Shown here in pieces: positions 32,583-45,238 of a stretch of DNA of 64,000 bases. The stretch comes from Cercophora sp. LCS_1 (taxonomy: Eukaryota; Ascomycota; Sordariomycetes; Sordariales; Lasiosphaeriaceae). The notes under the pieces are model-generated. The model saw only the letters and a program-made list of their open reading frames with translations, was not told the DNA's origin and made no database searches. Both the position numbers and the translations under genes were made by a program. The stretch covers positions 496,001 to 560,000 of the forward strand of contig JAPZLL010000015.1 of NCBI GenBank assembly GCA_036250225.1. Reading direction: 5' to 3'. The first letter of the stretch is position 1; every line of letters starts with the position of its first letter.

Positions 32583-33665
32583 AACGGATCGGAGCTGTGA
32601 TTTCGGAGTGGCGGGCCCACCGGTCTCCGATAGCGGGGCCGGAAGCCGACGGGGAGAGATACCGTCGAATCTTCGTCAAAGATGTGCAATGTTGTTGCAA
32701 AAAGTGTGTATGGTCTGCACGGCAGATGTTGTCTCGGCGGACTTCTGCTGTCACTGGATCCCAAAGTGCGGGGAAAGGAGGGCGTGTGACCATCGCTTGA
32801 GGCCCGAAGGTTGCCTTCCAGGCGGTGACGAGGGGTCATCCGGCCCCAGCCACCCAGCATTCTCTGCCCATTCACTGGCCAAGGATTCCATGCCAGATCT
32901 GCTCGAGCGGCCGGATCTGGGGAAATCGATCTCCAACTGGGGGTGTGAAGGAGGGGAGGCCGATCATAAGAACGGGTCGCATCTCTGCGCGTCACCTTGA
33001 CGACTTGATGATGTGGCAGCTCCATTTCACCCAACAACCAGCAGTTTTGTGCGCCGGAACCATCAGACGGCAAAACAACAACGGTGCATCTTTCGTGCCT
33101 GACCCAGGTTTCACTTTGCGGGGGTAACTTTTGGCGAGCCGACCTGCATCTCGCTGCAGGGACCATCGCGTTGGCTGGAGGTGGGGAACCGAATCTCGAC
33201 CACGTCAGAACCTAACGAAGCCCCGATCCACGGTTCGCTCGGGGGCGGGTTGGACGGACGACTCGATTGAGGAGGGGACGAGGGTTGTGCGTGCGCATCT
33301 CCGTGGACGTTGCAGAGTGTGAAAACTCTGAAATTTCAATCGTCGCATCCCACTTTCTTCCTTCTCCAACTTCCTGCACCTTTTGGGCCGAGAAGCGCGC
33401 GTCGCGTGCAGTAAATTCGGCCGATCGCAAATCGCAAGGGGCGCTGGCGCAGCTACGGCAAGGCGCGACCCAACTGCCAATTTTTTTGTCCGCCTGTGAC
33501 GTCGTCGGCCCCTTTTCGACCAACCGTTGCAATTTTTCACCGCCAAAGCTCCTTCCTGCCCCCAAAACCTGCGCCGACCTCGAATTCTTGTGCCTAACGT
33601 CGAATTGACCGACTTCTCGAGTTTCTGGCCACCAGCGGCCTGACAATTGCTGCGCAAACGACACC
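32583..33665. other. promoter-side intergenic region
   Basis: About 1.1 kb upstream of the nucleotide-sugar transporter. Overlapping ORFs on both strands are shadows with biased composition. No repeat or RNA gene was recognised. Confidence 0.45.
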
Positions 33666-35302
33666 ATGGCGCTCATCAAGACCCAGCAAGCCGTGGGTGG
33701 GCCGACCATCTTCGGCGTGCCGGTGAAACAAGCTTCTTTGATCACAGTACGCGAGACACCACGTTTCATGGCTGCGGGGGCGTCGCAATGGCTAATGCTT
33801 AGCGGGAATAGTTGACGTTCCAAAACTCTGCACTTATTCTTGTAAGTCGACTCCTGGGCGGGAAGCGATGGGGAGGGACGGGAGCTGATGCCTTGGTTCT
33901 CCAGATCATGCACTATTCACGAATAATGAACCCCCCGGGGGACCACCGATACTTTGCCTCGACCGCCGTGTTCCTCAACGAAGTCGTCAAGCTCGCGATT
34001 TGCTTGACTTTTTCCATCTACGAAGTCTCCGCGAGTCTGGCGCCGCAGACGCCCGTTACCGTCCTGTTCGAGCAAATCTACAATTCGGTGTTTTCAGGGG
34101 ATGGCTGGAAACTTGCGATACCAGGGGTTCTTTACACGCTTGAGAACACACTGCAATATGTGGCATTGAGCAATCTGGATGCAGTCCACTTCCAGATTCT
34201 CTACCAGCTAAAGGTATGCACGGGGTAACGCGTTGCGGCGCGCCCGAGCTAACAGGCCTTTAGATCATAACCACGGCGCTTTTCAGCGTTGCGTTGCTCA
34301 GCCGATCGCTGGGTATCCGGCGCTGGGCTTCCCTGATCGTCTTGACGCTCGGCGTCTCGGTCGTTTCTCTCCCCTCGTCGAATGCGAACGACCTCGCCAT
34401 GGACATCCACGACTTTAGTGACCACTTCTTCCCCCGGTCGGCGCACGAGCTCGGACAATTCGCTGGAGGCGTCGCCGATGTTGCGAGGGAGCTAACAAAA
34501 CGGGGATTGGATGGTCTGGGCGGTCTTGCGACCGAGCTCACCAAGAGATCAGCATCGTACGAGGGCATTAAGGATGACCTGGACAACGGGCTGAAGATGA
34601 ACTACTCGATTGGACTGTCGGCTGTCTTGGTGTCGGCGCTTGTGTCTGGTTTGACAGGTGTCTACTTCGAGAAGGTCTTGAAGGACTCGGCAAGCTCTGT
34701 CTCCCTCTGGACAAGGAACATCCAACTATCCCTGTATTCGCTGATCCCGGCGCTGGTTTTTGGTGTCATCCTGAACGACGGCAAGGAGATTGCCAAGCAT
34801 GGCTTCTTTGACGGCTACAACTCCGTGGTCTGGGCTGCCATTATCTTCCAGGCTGTCGGCGGCGTGCTGACGTCCATTTGCATCAACTACGCGGACAATA
34901 TCGCCAAAAACTTTGCTACGAGCATCAGTATCATCATTAGCTTCGTGTTTAGCTTGTTCTTCTTTGACTTTTCAGTCACAACTTCGGTAAGGCGTCTGCT
35001 TCTGGGGTGGGAACATAATACTAACTCGGTGTTAGTTCTTGCTTGGAACTGGTCTTGTCATAGGGTCTACCTACATGTACAGTGTGCCCGAAAGGAAGCG
35101 TGGGCGGCCACCACCGATCAACATCGCAAGCTACGAGAAGACGACCATTGACAGCACCCCGAGGATCATTGACGAAACCAAGCTGAGTGTGAACCCCTTG
35201 GACTCCGCTGGGGTTCTGGGACTGGCGACGTCGCGACCTGCTTCACCTTTGTTGCATCTGAACAGGACGCCAACTTCGAGGGGAAAGAAGTTTGATGATT
35301 AG
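33666..35302 (+). CDS. Golgi nucleotide-sugar (UDP-galactose / UDP-GlcNAc type) transporter, SLC35A family
   Basis: Exons 33666-33746, 33812-33841, 33905-34213, 34264-34986 and 35036-35302 encode 469 residues. The family exchanges nucleotide sugars for UMP across the Golgi membrane to feed glycosyltransferases. Family marks include LTFQNSALILIMHYSR at the first helix, STAVFLNEVVKLAICL, LENTLQYVALSNLDAVHFQILYQLKI, LTGVYFEKVLKDSASSVSLWTRNIQLSLYS, the DGYNSVVW segment, and VLTSICINYADNIAKNFATSISI. About ten membrane helices are expected. Exon 2 is only 30 bases and completes the first helix. Between helices there is an inserted hydrophilic loop of about 75 residues (around SSNANDLAMD to KRSASYEG), longer than in animals. 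The cytoplasmic tail is Ser/Pro/Arg-rich. Substrate choice cannot be read from sequence. Confidence 0.92.
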
Positions 35303-36665
35303 GAGATTTGAGAAATGCCGACGGGGTTCGGCCGGTACATATATATACACGACAACTAGGCCAGGGTTCAAGCCCAAGGCTCACGCCCCTGGTGGGATTT
35401 GCGTTATGAGTTGACGAGACTGGGTGTTGCATTTACATGGACGCATCTCGGCACTTTTGGGCTGGATTTGACGACGGCGAGGGCTTGGATACCTTAGATA
35501 CCCCAGGGGTGCGTGATGCACCATCTCTGCGTGGACGGATCTCCAGCAGCGCCGATAGAAATGACCAGACGAAGAGTACACTTTGTCGCTTACTTTTCCA
35601 TTCAGCTTCCTCGCCCTCGTGATACCTTTGGACACCGTTGTTTCACCACTGTGTATCCCATCCGGTACCCAAGTGCTTGACAAAGTAAACGGCACATACA
35701 AAACGCTGAGGGGATATCCGCTGACTAAAAAGGTAAATCCCAAATCCCAGTGCATTGTTTAGAGCTCGATTGTTTTCTCGCACCCCATTTGGTTTTTAAC
35801 ACATCGCACCCATAGATAATCCTAACCGTTTCGGCGGCGCCACTAAAGCCCACTATCACCACGTTTAGGCCTTCGTCTTTTCCAAAATGTATCAATATTT
35901 TTGACTTGACCCATTTGGCAATACATGTTAAATTAAGAAGAAACCCGTTGACGAATTTGAAACTACGCAGGTAGTGTGGTGGCGCTGATGTTCCAAAGAA
36001 ACGTGGAGGGACAAGCGGAGGTATTGGCGGGCCAGGGTTATACATGGGAACGGTGTGTCGAAAACGCAAAGGGGCTGTGCAAAGAGCAGAGCTCATCACT
36101 TGATACGTTGATCCCTAAGATATTATTGAAAAAGCCTTGGCATCTTTTTGTTGATACATGTTGGGATTTACATTACTTGTCTATGCCACTTGAAGTAGCA
36201 TCAACTGCATTCAGTGTGCCGATTATTTAGGTTGTCGCCAACTTGACGCCAACTTGGCACCCGTCAAGGGAGTCTCGTGTCAGTCACCGTCGTCTGGACG
36301 GGAAGTCGCAAATCACATCCACAATTCACGATGTGGAAGGAACCAACTCGGATGGCAGGTGCGGTCTCGCGATGTGGCGCAAGGGTGTCTGCCACAGGGC
36401 AGTGGCCCGCAGCCCACGAGTTTTCAGTCATTTCATTTGGATGTTGAGTTTTGCTCACAAATATCTGCCAACTGGTGTTTGCATGCAGGTTGCCAGGAGG
36501 CAAGGTGCAGCCTCAAAGCCAACCCGCTTGTTCGTCACTTCCCCGTCTCGAGTCTTGTTGCCGTTTGCCATCCAATCTCTCTTGCTGTTTGCGATCCCCC
36601 TCCCTTCCAATTGCCCTCCGTGACCGCCGCCTTCCCGATGACTTTCGCCCCGGCGGCCTTCGACA
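35303..36665. other. intergenic, AT-richer in the middle
   Basis: About 1.36 kb with no supportable gene. The section 35750-36230 is clearly richer in A+T than the flanking genes. Open frames continue into the MER3 start region from about 36450 but lack conserved sequence. Confidence 0.45.
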
Positions 36666-39600
36666 ATGTCCGAAACATGGTTGCCCAATCCAAGGCATGG
36701 CGCTTCGGCACACCGTCCTCCTAGCTATGTCCCTCACAAAACGCCCGGGATGGGCAACCGTAGCATGGAAGACGTTCACCGAGGAGCCAGACCGTCCGAG
36801 ACTCGCCCGAGGGGTGGTAGCCACCGACCATCACACGACGTCGCTGGACCTATCAACCCCTCACCGTACCAATACACTGGATCAATCGGCATGGTGGATG
36901 ACGATGGGCTCGATGATTTCGGTCTGTTGGGACCCTGGTCCCCCGTCTGAGCCGTGCTGACCCAAATCCAGACCGGAGTCTCCTCAATGGCTCCCACGAG
37001 CTTCAGGGACCGCCCGATTACGTGGACGATAGCCGTGACAGCGCCAACTATACTATATACAACGAACTTCCATTTTCCTCTGCTGCCCCGACACAGATCA
37101 GGCACATCGACGGCACACATCCGCCACACCTCATCTCTGAAGTGAAGCACACAACCACCTACGCTCGCGAGCAATTCCGACCCAGCCAAAGGATGGGGAG
37201 CTACCCTAGCAACGCAACCAACCGTCAGACCCAACATGCCCACCGCTCTTTGCAGCAAGAGCCTGATGCTATGTATACAAGTGAGTTTCTTACAGTTCTC
37301 TAGTGGAGGACCTCGACTCACAATTCTAGCTCCCTTCTCTTTTCCACAATCCTCCGCCCCTGACAGATCAAGCAGCGTGGTTCAGTATACCCTACCGAGT
37401 AGCTCAGCACCTCGAGCGGTACCGATTGTCCGGAACCATCGTCGTCTCTCCTCACATCCGACACCGTCTTCATTTTCACCACCCAATCAGTCGTCGCGAC
37501 CTACAGTCCGCACAAAGTCCTCGGGCGGTGCCCCGGTTTCATCCAGCGCTCTCCCTAGCGCCACGCCGGTTGTTCAGGGGATCCCGCTCGTCAGTGCTCG
37601 TCAAGCACTGCCGGACAAGCTCCGAGCCGTTTTCCCCTTCGAGCTGTTCAACGCAGTACAGTCCAAGTGTTTCGACCTCGTATATAAAACCGACGACAAT
37701 GTCGTTGTCTCGGCCCCGACCGGAAGCGGGAAGACAGCGGTGCTTGAGCTGGCGATTTGCAAGCTGGCAGTTGAGCGCGGCAACGAGAACCTCAAGATCG
37801 TTTACCAAGCGCCGACGAAAGCGCTTTGCTCCGAGAGAGCTCGTGACTGGGAGAAGAAGTTCAGCCACATGTCGCTGAAGTGCATGGAGTTGACCGGCGA
37901 TACTGCCAGCGTGGACATGAACAAAGTTGGCGCTGCCTCGATTATCGTCACTACGCCGGAGAAATGGGACTCCATCACCCGCAAATGGTTTGATCATCAG
38001 CGGCTCTTGCAGATGGTCAGGTTGTTCCTCATCGATGAGGTTCATATTCTCAAGGACGTCCGTGGCGCCACCCTCGAAGCTGTTGTTTCGCGCATGAAGA
38101 CAATCGGTGCCAATGTTCGCTTCATCGCTCTCAGCGCCACTGTTCCCAATTCGGAGGATATCGCCACATGGTTGGGACGAAGCCACACGAACCAACAGCT
38201 TCCAGCCTACCGACAGACCTTTGGAGAAGAGTTCCGTCCAGTCAAGCTGGAGAAGTTTGTCTACAGCTTTGCGTCCAACTCTAATGACTACTCATTCGAC
38301 AAATTCCTGGACTCGAAGCTGCCGCCTCTTGTTGCGAAACATTCTAAGCAGAAACCCATTCTTGTGTTTTGCTTCACCAGGAAGTTCTGTGAGAGCACGG
38401 CATCATCACTTGCGGAGTACGTCTCCGCAAGATCTGATACCACCAAGCTGTGGCCCATGCCTTCGAGCCGGATCACCGTCATCAACCGAGATCTACAAGA
38501 GATGATCCGATTTGGTGTTGCGTTTCATCACGCCGGCCTTGATGTGCAGGACCGCAACGTCGTTGAGCAGCAGTTTCTCAAGGGGGGAATCGGGGTCATC
38601 TGTTGCACCTCGACACTGGCTGTGGGGGTCAATCTTCCCTGTCACACTGTCGTCCTCAAAGGCACCGTGGGGTTTGGGGACCAAGATCTCCACGAGCTCT
38701 CCGACCTGGAAGTCATGCAGATGCTTGGGAGGGCAGGCCGCCCACAGTTTGATGACAGCGCGACAGCCATCATTCTCACACGGGCGGCTAATAAGGAGCG
38801 TTATGAAAAGATGGTATCTGGGCAAGAGGTTCTGGAAAGTACGTTGCACTTGAACCTGATTGAACACCTCAACTCCGAGGTCGGCCTCGGAACCATCATC
38901 GACCTTTCCACGGCCAAGAGATGGCTCGCTGGCACCTTTCTCAGTGTTCGAGTACGGTGCAACCCTAAACACTATCAGATGACTGGCGGGGTATCGAATC
39001 CGTTGCAGATCGACGGCATCTTGGATGAGATCTGCGAGCGAGATATGAAGCTACTGCAGGAAAGCGCGTTAGTCACTGCTACGGAACCCTTGAAGGCGAC
39101 CGAGTACGGCCGAGCGATGTCAAAATATATGGTGGAATTTACCACGATGAAGCTGCTACTCGAGATTCCACACGCTGTTTGCATGGAGATGCTGGTAAGG
39201 CCGTCACGCAGGACTCATGTGATATTGTCCATTATCAGCTGATCTTGTTCTTGTTTAGATTACCTCCCTCGCTCAAGCTTCCGAGTTTAATGACTTCCGT
39301 TTTAGGCCGGCCGAGAAGTCGCTGTTTCGGGAGGTCAACCAGTCGCCGCTGCTATTGTACCCCATCAAGGAGACCATCAACCAGACGTGGCACAAGGTGT
39401 CCCTTCTGGTCCAAGCGCATCTCGGCCACGTTCAGTATGCGGACTCGGGTGAGGCTGCCAAGCTTCGACTTCAGCTTTTGACCGAGAAGAAGATGATATT
39501 CGAAAGACTCCAACGCCTTGTGCGCGCCGTTGCTGATTGCAAAGGGTATGAGCGGGACTCTGTCAGCGTGAAGACAGCACTGGAGTTGATGAGGGCGCTT

Positions 39601-41484
39601 TCTGCTGAGTCCTGGGAAGGGCGTCCGACACAGCTCACGCAGGTACCCAATGTGGGCCCCGTTGGCATGAGGAAGCTGGCCAGCAGAGGGATTCGCACCG
39701 TCCACGAGTTTGCCGACAAGCACCAGGATGAGATTGAGAGAATCATGTCCAGGCAGCCTCCATTTGGGAAGAAGATGAAGGATGAACTTGAGAAATTCCC
39801 TCGACTTGCGCTTGATCTGGCAGTGACGGGCCACAAGTCGCAGCCGTGGGACAGGGAACGGCCTCTCCTCCTCCAAGTCAGCGCCACAATCCGTTATCTG
39901 AACCGAAAGGGCCCGCCAAACTGGGGAAAAAAGGCGCCAACGCTTACTCTTGTTGCCGAGATCGATGATGGAGTGCTTGTGTATTTCTGGCGTGGAAGCA
40001 TCAAAAAGTTCGGCGACCGCAATTCCTTCGAAGTCAATTTCTCCGTCGGTTTGCGACACGCCGAAGATGTTCTCGCCTGTCACGCTAGCTGCGAGGATAT
40101 CGTCGGGACTATGGTGTCGCGTACCCTTGAATATCAGCTTCCTGCGACCATCTCACTCCCGCGTCGCTCCAGTCAGTTCTTCCAACCAGCGCCGGCGCAG
40201 AAGCCGCGCGTCCTCAAAAGTCCGGACTTTATCGGAGACGATGGCATCGACGACTCGGACCTCCTCCTCGCTGAGATGGCGACGACCACTCTGGCAAAGC
40301 GAACTAGCACGGACAGTGCGACTACGTTGTCTTGTATCGGGGCAACGGTCGGCGTGCGCAGCCCATCGGTTGAGCAGCGCGTGGAGTTGTTGCCCGCTGG
40401 GTGCCACTTGGAGGTAGTGACTCAGAACTGCGAGGTCGACATCCACCCAGATACTGATGACCATTTTGAAGAGACGCAGCACCTTGAACGTGAGCTTGAC
40501 TCTGAGCCAGTCCAGCTCCTGAACGGGAAATGGCGATGCAACCACGCCTGCAGTGGCGATTCACGCACCAAGTCTGGGAAGCCTTGCACCCACCGTTGTT
40601 GCAAGGAGGGACTCGATAAACCACGCAAGCGATCTCAGCCGAGACCTAAGAAGAGGAAGTCGGGCGAGTTGGAATTGGTAGGCGGCGGCGACAATAATCA
40701 ACAATGGCAATCCCAGTTTGCCCTTGGGACTCCGGAGGCCGAACCTGCGGCGCGCCCTCCAGCAAAACGGTCCAAGTCGATCACGATGGTTGAGCCCAAG
40801 GCTCTCGATAAGCCCGCGCCGGCCGCGGCGAAGCACAAGTGGAAGCAATTGGACCTGGGTGACATGGTTATCGATTGCATCGACCTCTCCAATGTCGACG
40901 ATGAGGTTTTTCTCGACCATACCTCACTCCGAGACGCCACAAACGCCAGCGCGCCGTTAAGAACACCTCCAGCAACTAACAGGAGAGGCGACGCTCAGTG
41001 GCAAGGCGACATATACTCTTTCGCATACCCCTCTCGAGATCTCTCCATCGTCAATCCAATCTCAAGTGAGCCCATACAAATGGGTAATGCCGGCCCTGTG
41101 GACTTGCAGACTCCCGCGCACGAACCCGAGTCGGATGATTTCTGGGATGCAGCATTTGAGAACATGGACTGGGAGCTCAAACACGCGGCTTCGAAGCCAG
41201 CCTTCAAAGAGGGTGGTCGTGACGTTGTGCTTTCCGGCGGCATGTCAAAAGGCATGACCAAGGGTGCTGATCATGAGGAGCTCACTGCTGTCAAGCCTGT
41301 GATCGAGCCTGCAGCGAAGGATCAAGGTCTCCCGTCAAGTTCGCTTTCGTCACGTTCCAGCGAGTCAGCGTCAGCGTCAACGGAGGCGTCCTCAAAGCGC
41401 CGGGAGGGTGAACCAGCATGGGTTGCCGAGTTTGAGGACCAAGACATTGTTGACCTTCTGAGGGGATATGTGACGTTTGTCTGA
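36666..41484 (+). CDS. MER3: meiotic DNA helicase MER3/HFM1
   Basis: Exons 36666-36921, 36972-37280, 37330-39194 and 39259-41484 encode about 1551 residues. MER3 (HFM1 in animals) is a Ski2-like helicase that extends heteroduplex DNA and promotes interfering crossovers in meiosis. A disordered N-terminus of about 270 residues leads to the helicase core: Walker A in VSAPTGSGKTAV (about residue 317), LIDEVHIL (about 424), FIALSATVPN, ILVFCFTRKFCES, FHHAGL, TSTLAVGVNLP and MLGRAGRPQFD. A Sec63-like domain with helix-hairpin-helix (TQVPNVGPVGMRKLASRGI) follows. Near the C-terminus a cysteine/histidine cluster (CNHACSG then CTHRCCK) matches the zinc-finger region of MER3/HFM1. The N-terminal exons were joined by frame; the exact start (36666 or a later Met such as in MEDVHRG) is uncertain, and the first donor (GTCTGT) is weak. 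Confidence 0.93.
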
Positions 41485-42897
41485 GACGATACCACGGTGG
41501 CAAGTGTATTCTTTGTAACATGTATGGCGATTTCTTTTGTGACGGTGCATTGAGTTGGGGGTGGCCGAAGTCGTCCCGGTTGATGAGGTTTCATGGACGA
41601 GGCTCAGGCCTGAAGGTTGCCGGGACTTTTGATGTTTCGATCGCTCAATAGCTAAACGCTGCTGCTTTTGATAGCGGTCCGAGATTCCAACGGAGGCAGA
41701 TTACAACCTTGAAGCCTGGCACTGAGGACCAGTCTGAGCACACAGAGCTTCGCTTTCATTCATATATCGGCATGGTGATAAATAATCTGCACACTGGATC
41801 CAGTCGACGTCGCTTCAAGTCGACTGAACGGATATTGGAAATTCCAGTGGGCGTCACAACGGAAAATTCCAACGGCTTTTAGGAGTGTTTGAAGGCATTT
41901 GAGGTTCGAATGATGAATTGAAATCTTCAATATATCTCTTTTCTGTGATTCAACTAGCCCCAAGTGTGAAGAATAAGTCCGACTGCTACACACTGGAGTT
42001 GCTCGCACAGCACCAGATAGTTTCGACGCATAATATATTTTCTAATAATTTAGGCACAGAATAATATCTCCAGCGCATAATATTATCTTCACAGGGATAT
42101 GTTTTCATACCCCCAATAACTTTTCTAGGTCCGTTTTATGACAAGAGCAGCCCTGCTTTCCGCATACCCCCTTTCTACTCTTTTAATACACCGCCTCCAT
42201 AATAGCTTCCCATGCATAGCTATTAATGCATCCACGTGGCTTTAGAAAACACTCCCTCCACGTTGCCTGCCTGATGTCAAAATCGTTGCTGTGTTTTTTT
42301 TATTTCGGTTGGACGTATCTTGAAAATTTTGAACTGTCCAATTTCTAACTGTTGATGCCTTTTTGGAGAAGGTAGAGGCTAAAACGGAATAATGGTCAGT
42401 GTTTGTAGCGCCGCCAACAAGGTCGGAGTTATGTATGAGTGTGGTGTATTGAGAAATGTCAATACACTTATGTTTACAACCATAGATCCTATGTCAGTTA
42501 TTTTGATATTTTAATATTTCAAGATGTTAATACACAACTACTCTACATCTTTAAACCTTCATAACTGCCCGTTGCTAACTTGGGGATTAAAATATGAAAA
42601 TGAATACTAACTCAGCCTCTCGATATTGGCATCAAAATCTCGCTACCTGGAAGCCATGGCACAGATGGGCCGTCTGCAGCAATCTGTGACTCGCTCGTTC
42701 AGAAAAAAAAACGCTCATAGAAGCTCTTCCATCTAATAAAAACGCTAGCCGGAAATATTAGCTGCGTCCCGGACATCAGTTCTCTACATCAGCTGACCAT
42801 TTCCCCTGTCTTCCCAGGTTCTCGCTCTCAGGGGTATTGAGGGCCATACCTGGCCCTGCCGTCGAGACTCTGGCTTCTCGAATTAGACTTGGGTGGC
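41485..42897. other. intergenic with an AT-rich block at about 41.99-42.78 kb
   Basis: No gene is supportable. From about 41990 to 42780 the sequence is clearly AT-rich; single 60-base lines counted by hand range from about 23% to 50% G+C, against well over 50% in neighbouring genes. TAATATTA-type strings recur, including CGCATAATAT twice (about 42027 and 42073). No transposon ORF or terminal repeats were recognised. A decayed element is possible. Confidence 0.55.
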
Positions 42898-42908
42898 CTA
42901 CGGCGTTG

Positions 42909-43896
42909 CTAAATCGCGAAGAGCAAGCTCAAAACGGCTTGCAGTACTTGGCACATGGCTTCGACAAAGCTTGTAAGTCTCCCACACATCTGCGATGCGA
43001 CGATCAGAAGCACAAAACTCCCAATAAAAGACAAAAGACCCAGTATGGAAACCGTTACCTTGCCACCGAGGCCCATCAAAACCTTGTACATATCCTGATA
43101 CGGGCCATTCTTTCCCTTGGGTCTATGTCGCAAGTAAACAAGGTACGTCACGAACAAGAGCAGCAAATGCAAGACAACAAACCCCGCACCAACGAAAACC
43201 GCGGGCCTGTACGCGCCAGAGGCAACCGGAACCACCGAACCATTCTCGGGGAAAAACACACCCGCACAACCAAGGATGAGAAAAGCCGCCTCTGGGACCA
43301 TCTGGCCCATCGCGGATGCCGCACAGATCGGTTTCCCGGCGAAGATCTGCGTCAGCCCCATAATGGCGCCCGGACGGAATCCAAACAGCAGAACCCAGGC
43401 AAGAACGTGAAAGCTGTGCCAGGTGTAGATGTCGCCGTCTTGTCGGAACGCGGTCAAGGCGAGAGCCGGCGCCACCACAGAGGCAATGGCGTCAATGACG
43501 AATTGACGCCATGGGCCGTGCTTGAAAAGTTCCTTGCTGTAAGTCATGGAGTTCATAGAGTAGAAGTTGCAGATGCCGGCTATGGTGGAAACGACAAGGG
43601 AAAGGATGGGGAAACCGATGAAGGCTGGGGTTGAAGATAGGGTCTCGTCGGGAGGTTCGCCGCAGGTGCCATCGCCTTCAAGAAACCAATTTCCGGGAGC
43701 GAAGCTTGCGCTGCATCCCTTCCCAGCGGGCTCCCTGGTCCGTAATAGCCGAACGGGTCGAGATCTTGTGAAGACAGTTAACGGGTCAAGTTATGTTTTT
43801 GGCGGAGGAATGGTTGGACTCACCCGGGAGGGCACTAAGTAGACCGAGGAACACCAGAAGATAGACCTTGCTTGTTGGGGTGTTGCTGCTAATCAT
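42909..43896 (-). CDS. polytopic membrane protein of unknown function, reading frame not fully resolved
   Basis: A first exon (43896-43824) encodes a signal-anchor-like start, MISSNTPTSKVYLLVFLGLL, and ends at a good donor (GTGAGT). The main frame contains at least five hydrophobic helices, for example AFIGFPILSLVVSTIAGICN, HVLAWVLLFGF, PEAAFLILGCAGVFF, VLHLLLLFVTYLVYL and VTVSILGLLSFIGSFVLLIVA. Between them the phase does not match: after the acceptor at about 43765 one frame reads DLDPFGYYGPG, while the frame leading into the helices reads GNWFLEGDGTCGEPPDE. A weak-donor 62-base intron or a one-base indel near 43717-43727 could reconcile them. At the C-terminus an alternative frame gives WETYKLCR and ends at 42898. 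It may be a gene with a sequencing error or an early pseudogene. Confidence 0.5.
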
Positions 43897-45238
43897 GATG
43901 TGGCTCTCTGACGGACGGTAGGTTTGATGTTGCAAGTTGGCGAGCTATTGTTAGAATGAGAAGACGACTGTTCAATGGAGGTACCTAATCACAGACGGTG
44001 TCAACACAGCTATAAGTACTTCAGACCGCCTAAGAACAACCTGTAGGGAATGAGGCAGGTGATGTGTTTATCCCTAGGTAGGTAGTCCAATCTCGCGCCG
44101 AACTTACCACTCTGCCATATACTGAGAGATACTCGCTGGTGGACCCATTTTCGCGTTCGAGCTGAGTAGGTTGGAGGGGGGTTTGAAACTTGAGTGGCAT
44201 GATATCCAGGCCGCTGCCGGAGCCCCAAGTCCTCTTTTCGTTGGAGGTAGAGTGAGCTGAGCCCTCAGCCACATGTAAACCCGTCTCCCGACTCCGTAAC
44301 TGGTAACACAGCATTTGATTTTCTGAGCAATTGGGTCTGTTGTATTGATAAACGCGGATGGCGTGACCGTCACAACATGCTTAGGCTCCCAACCAATCAG
44401 AGAAGTCATTTGGAACAGCTGAATAGCCCACTCTGAGACATCACTCATTTTGCCTGGACGACATATTCTTGGAAGGGAATGCATCTCGCAGAAATGAATT
44501 ATGACAAGGACCCATCGTTTTGCCGACGCGTACCTTGACGGCGGGCAAGTGCCCAAGTGGCGGCTGGGTGGTTCCATATGTCTGACTTGGTGTTGAACTT
44601 CGAGTTTCCATCAAATACTTATGCCGCCTTGGCTACCCTCCCCGTCTTGAAGTCTTACAATGCAGCTGTCAAAACAAGGTTCTCATCACCAGCAGATACG
44701 GGGTACGGGCAATGCTTAGTTGAGGAGTCGAGCCATTTGGGTCGCCCAATGTGGCGTGTGTGCATGATAACGGTGGATGGGATGGTATGTTCCCTTGCAA
44801 CTCCTCCCTATTCTCGTCAATTTGCGAGTCGGGATTGGATGTGTGATATGATGCGGTGCGGTTTACCGGGTTTGTTCGTATTCATGTGCAACTTGTGCTG
44901 GATTTGATGAGCGTGGCAAGAAGATGCGTTTTCACGACCTAGGGGGGAGTCTTTGTGTGACACCTCCACTGCAAGCTCGGCGGTATCCCCGGCGTTTCTT
45001 TGCGCCCATATCCACCACAGCTGCAAGTCAAACACGGGATCCTGGCCCAGGTTCCCCGTCCCAAAACTTGATTGGACTCGATTCTCCACCCTCCATTACA
45101 AATCCTGTTTGATCGCCAAATCACCTCATCTCATCTTCAACACATTTTCAACCCAACATCACACCCCTATCTCATCATCCAAAACTTCACCGCCAAGCAA
45201 TCAATCCACCGCCATCGAAAACTCAACCGCCAAAGAAA
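43897..45238. other. intergenic, no gene accepted
   Basis: ORFs at minus 44104-44577 and plus 44557-44907 have no motif, signal or membrane segment and are not supported. Sequence is of mixed composition. The last 200 bases before 45239 are C/A-rich, as in many fungal 5' leaders. Confidence 0.4.

Noticed and set aside
44104..44577. 157-codon minus ORF near 44 kb
   Set aside because: No recognisable domain, signal peptide or helix pattern, and overlaps an equally weak plus ORF.
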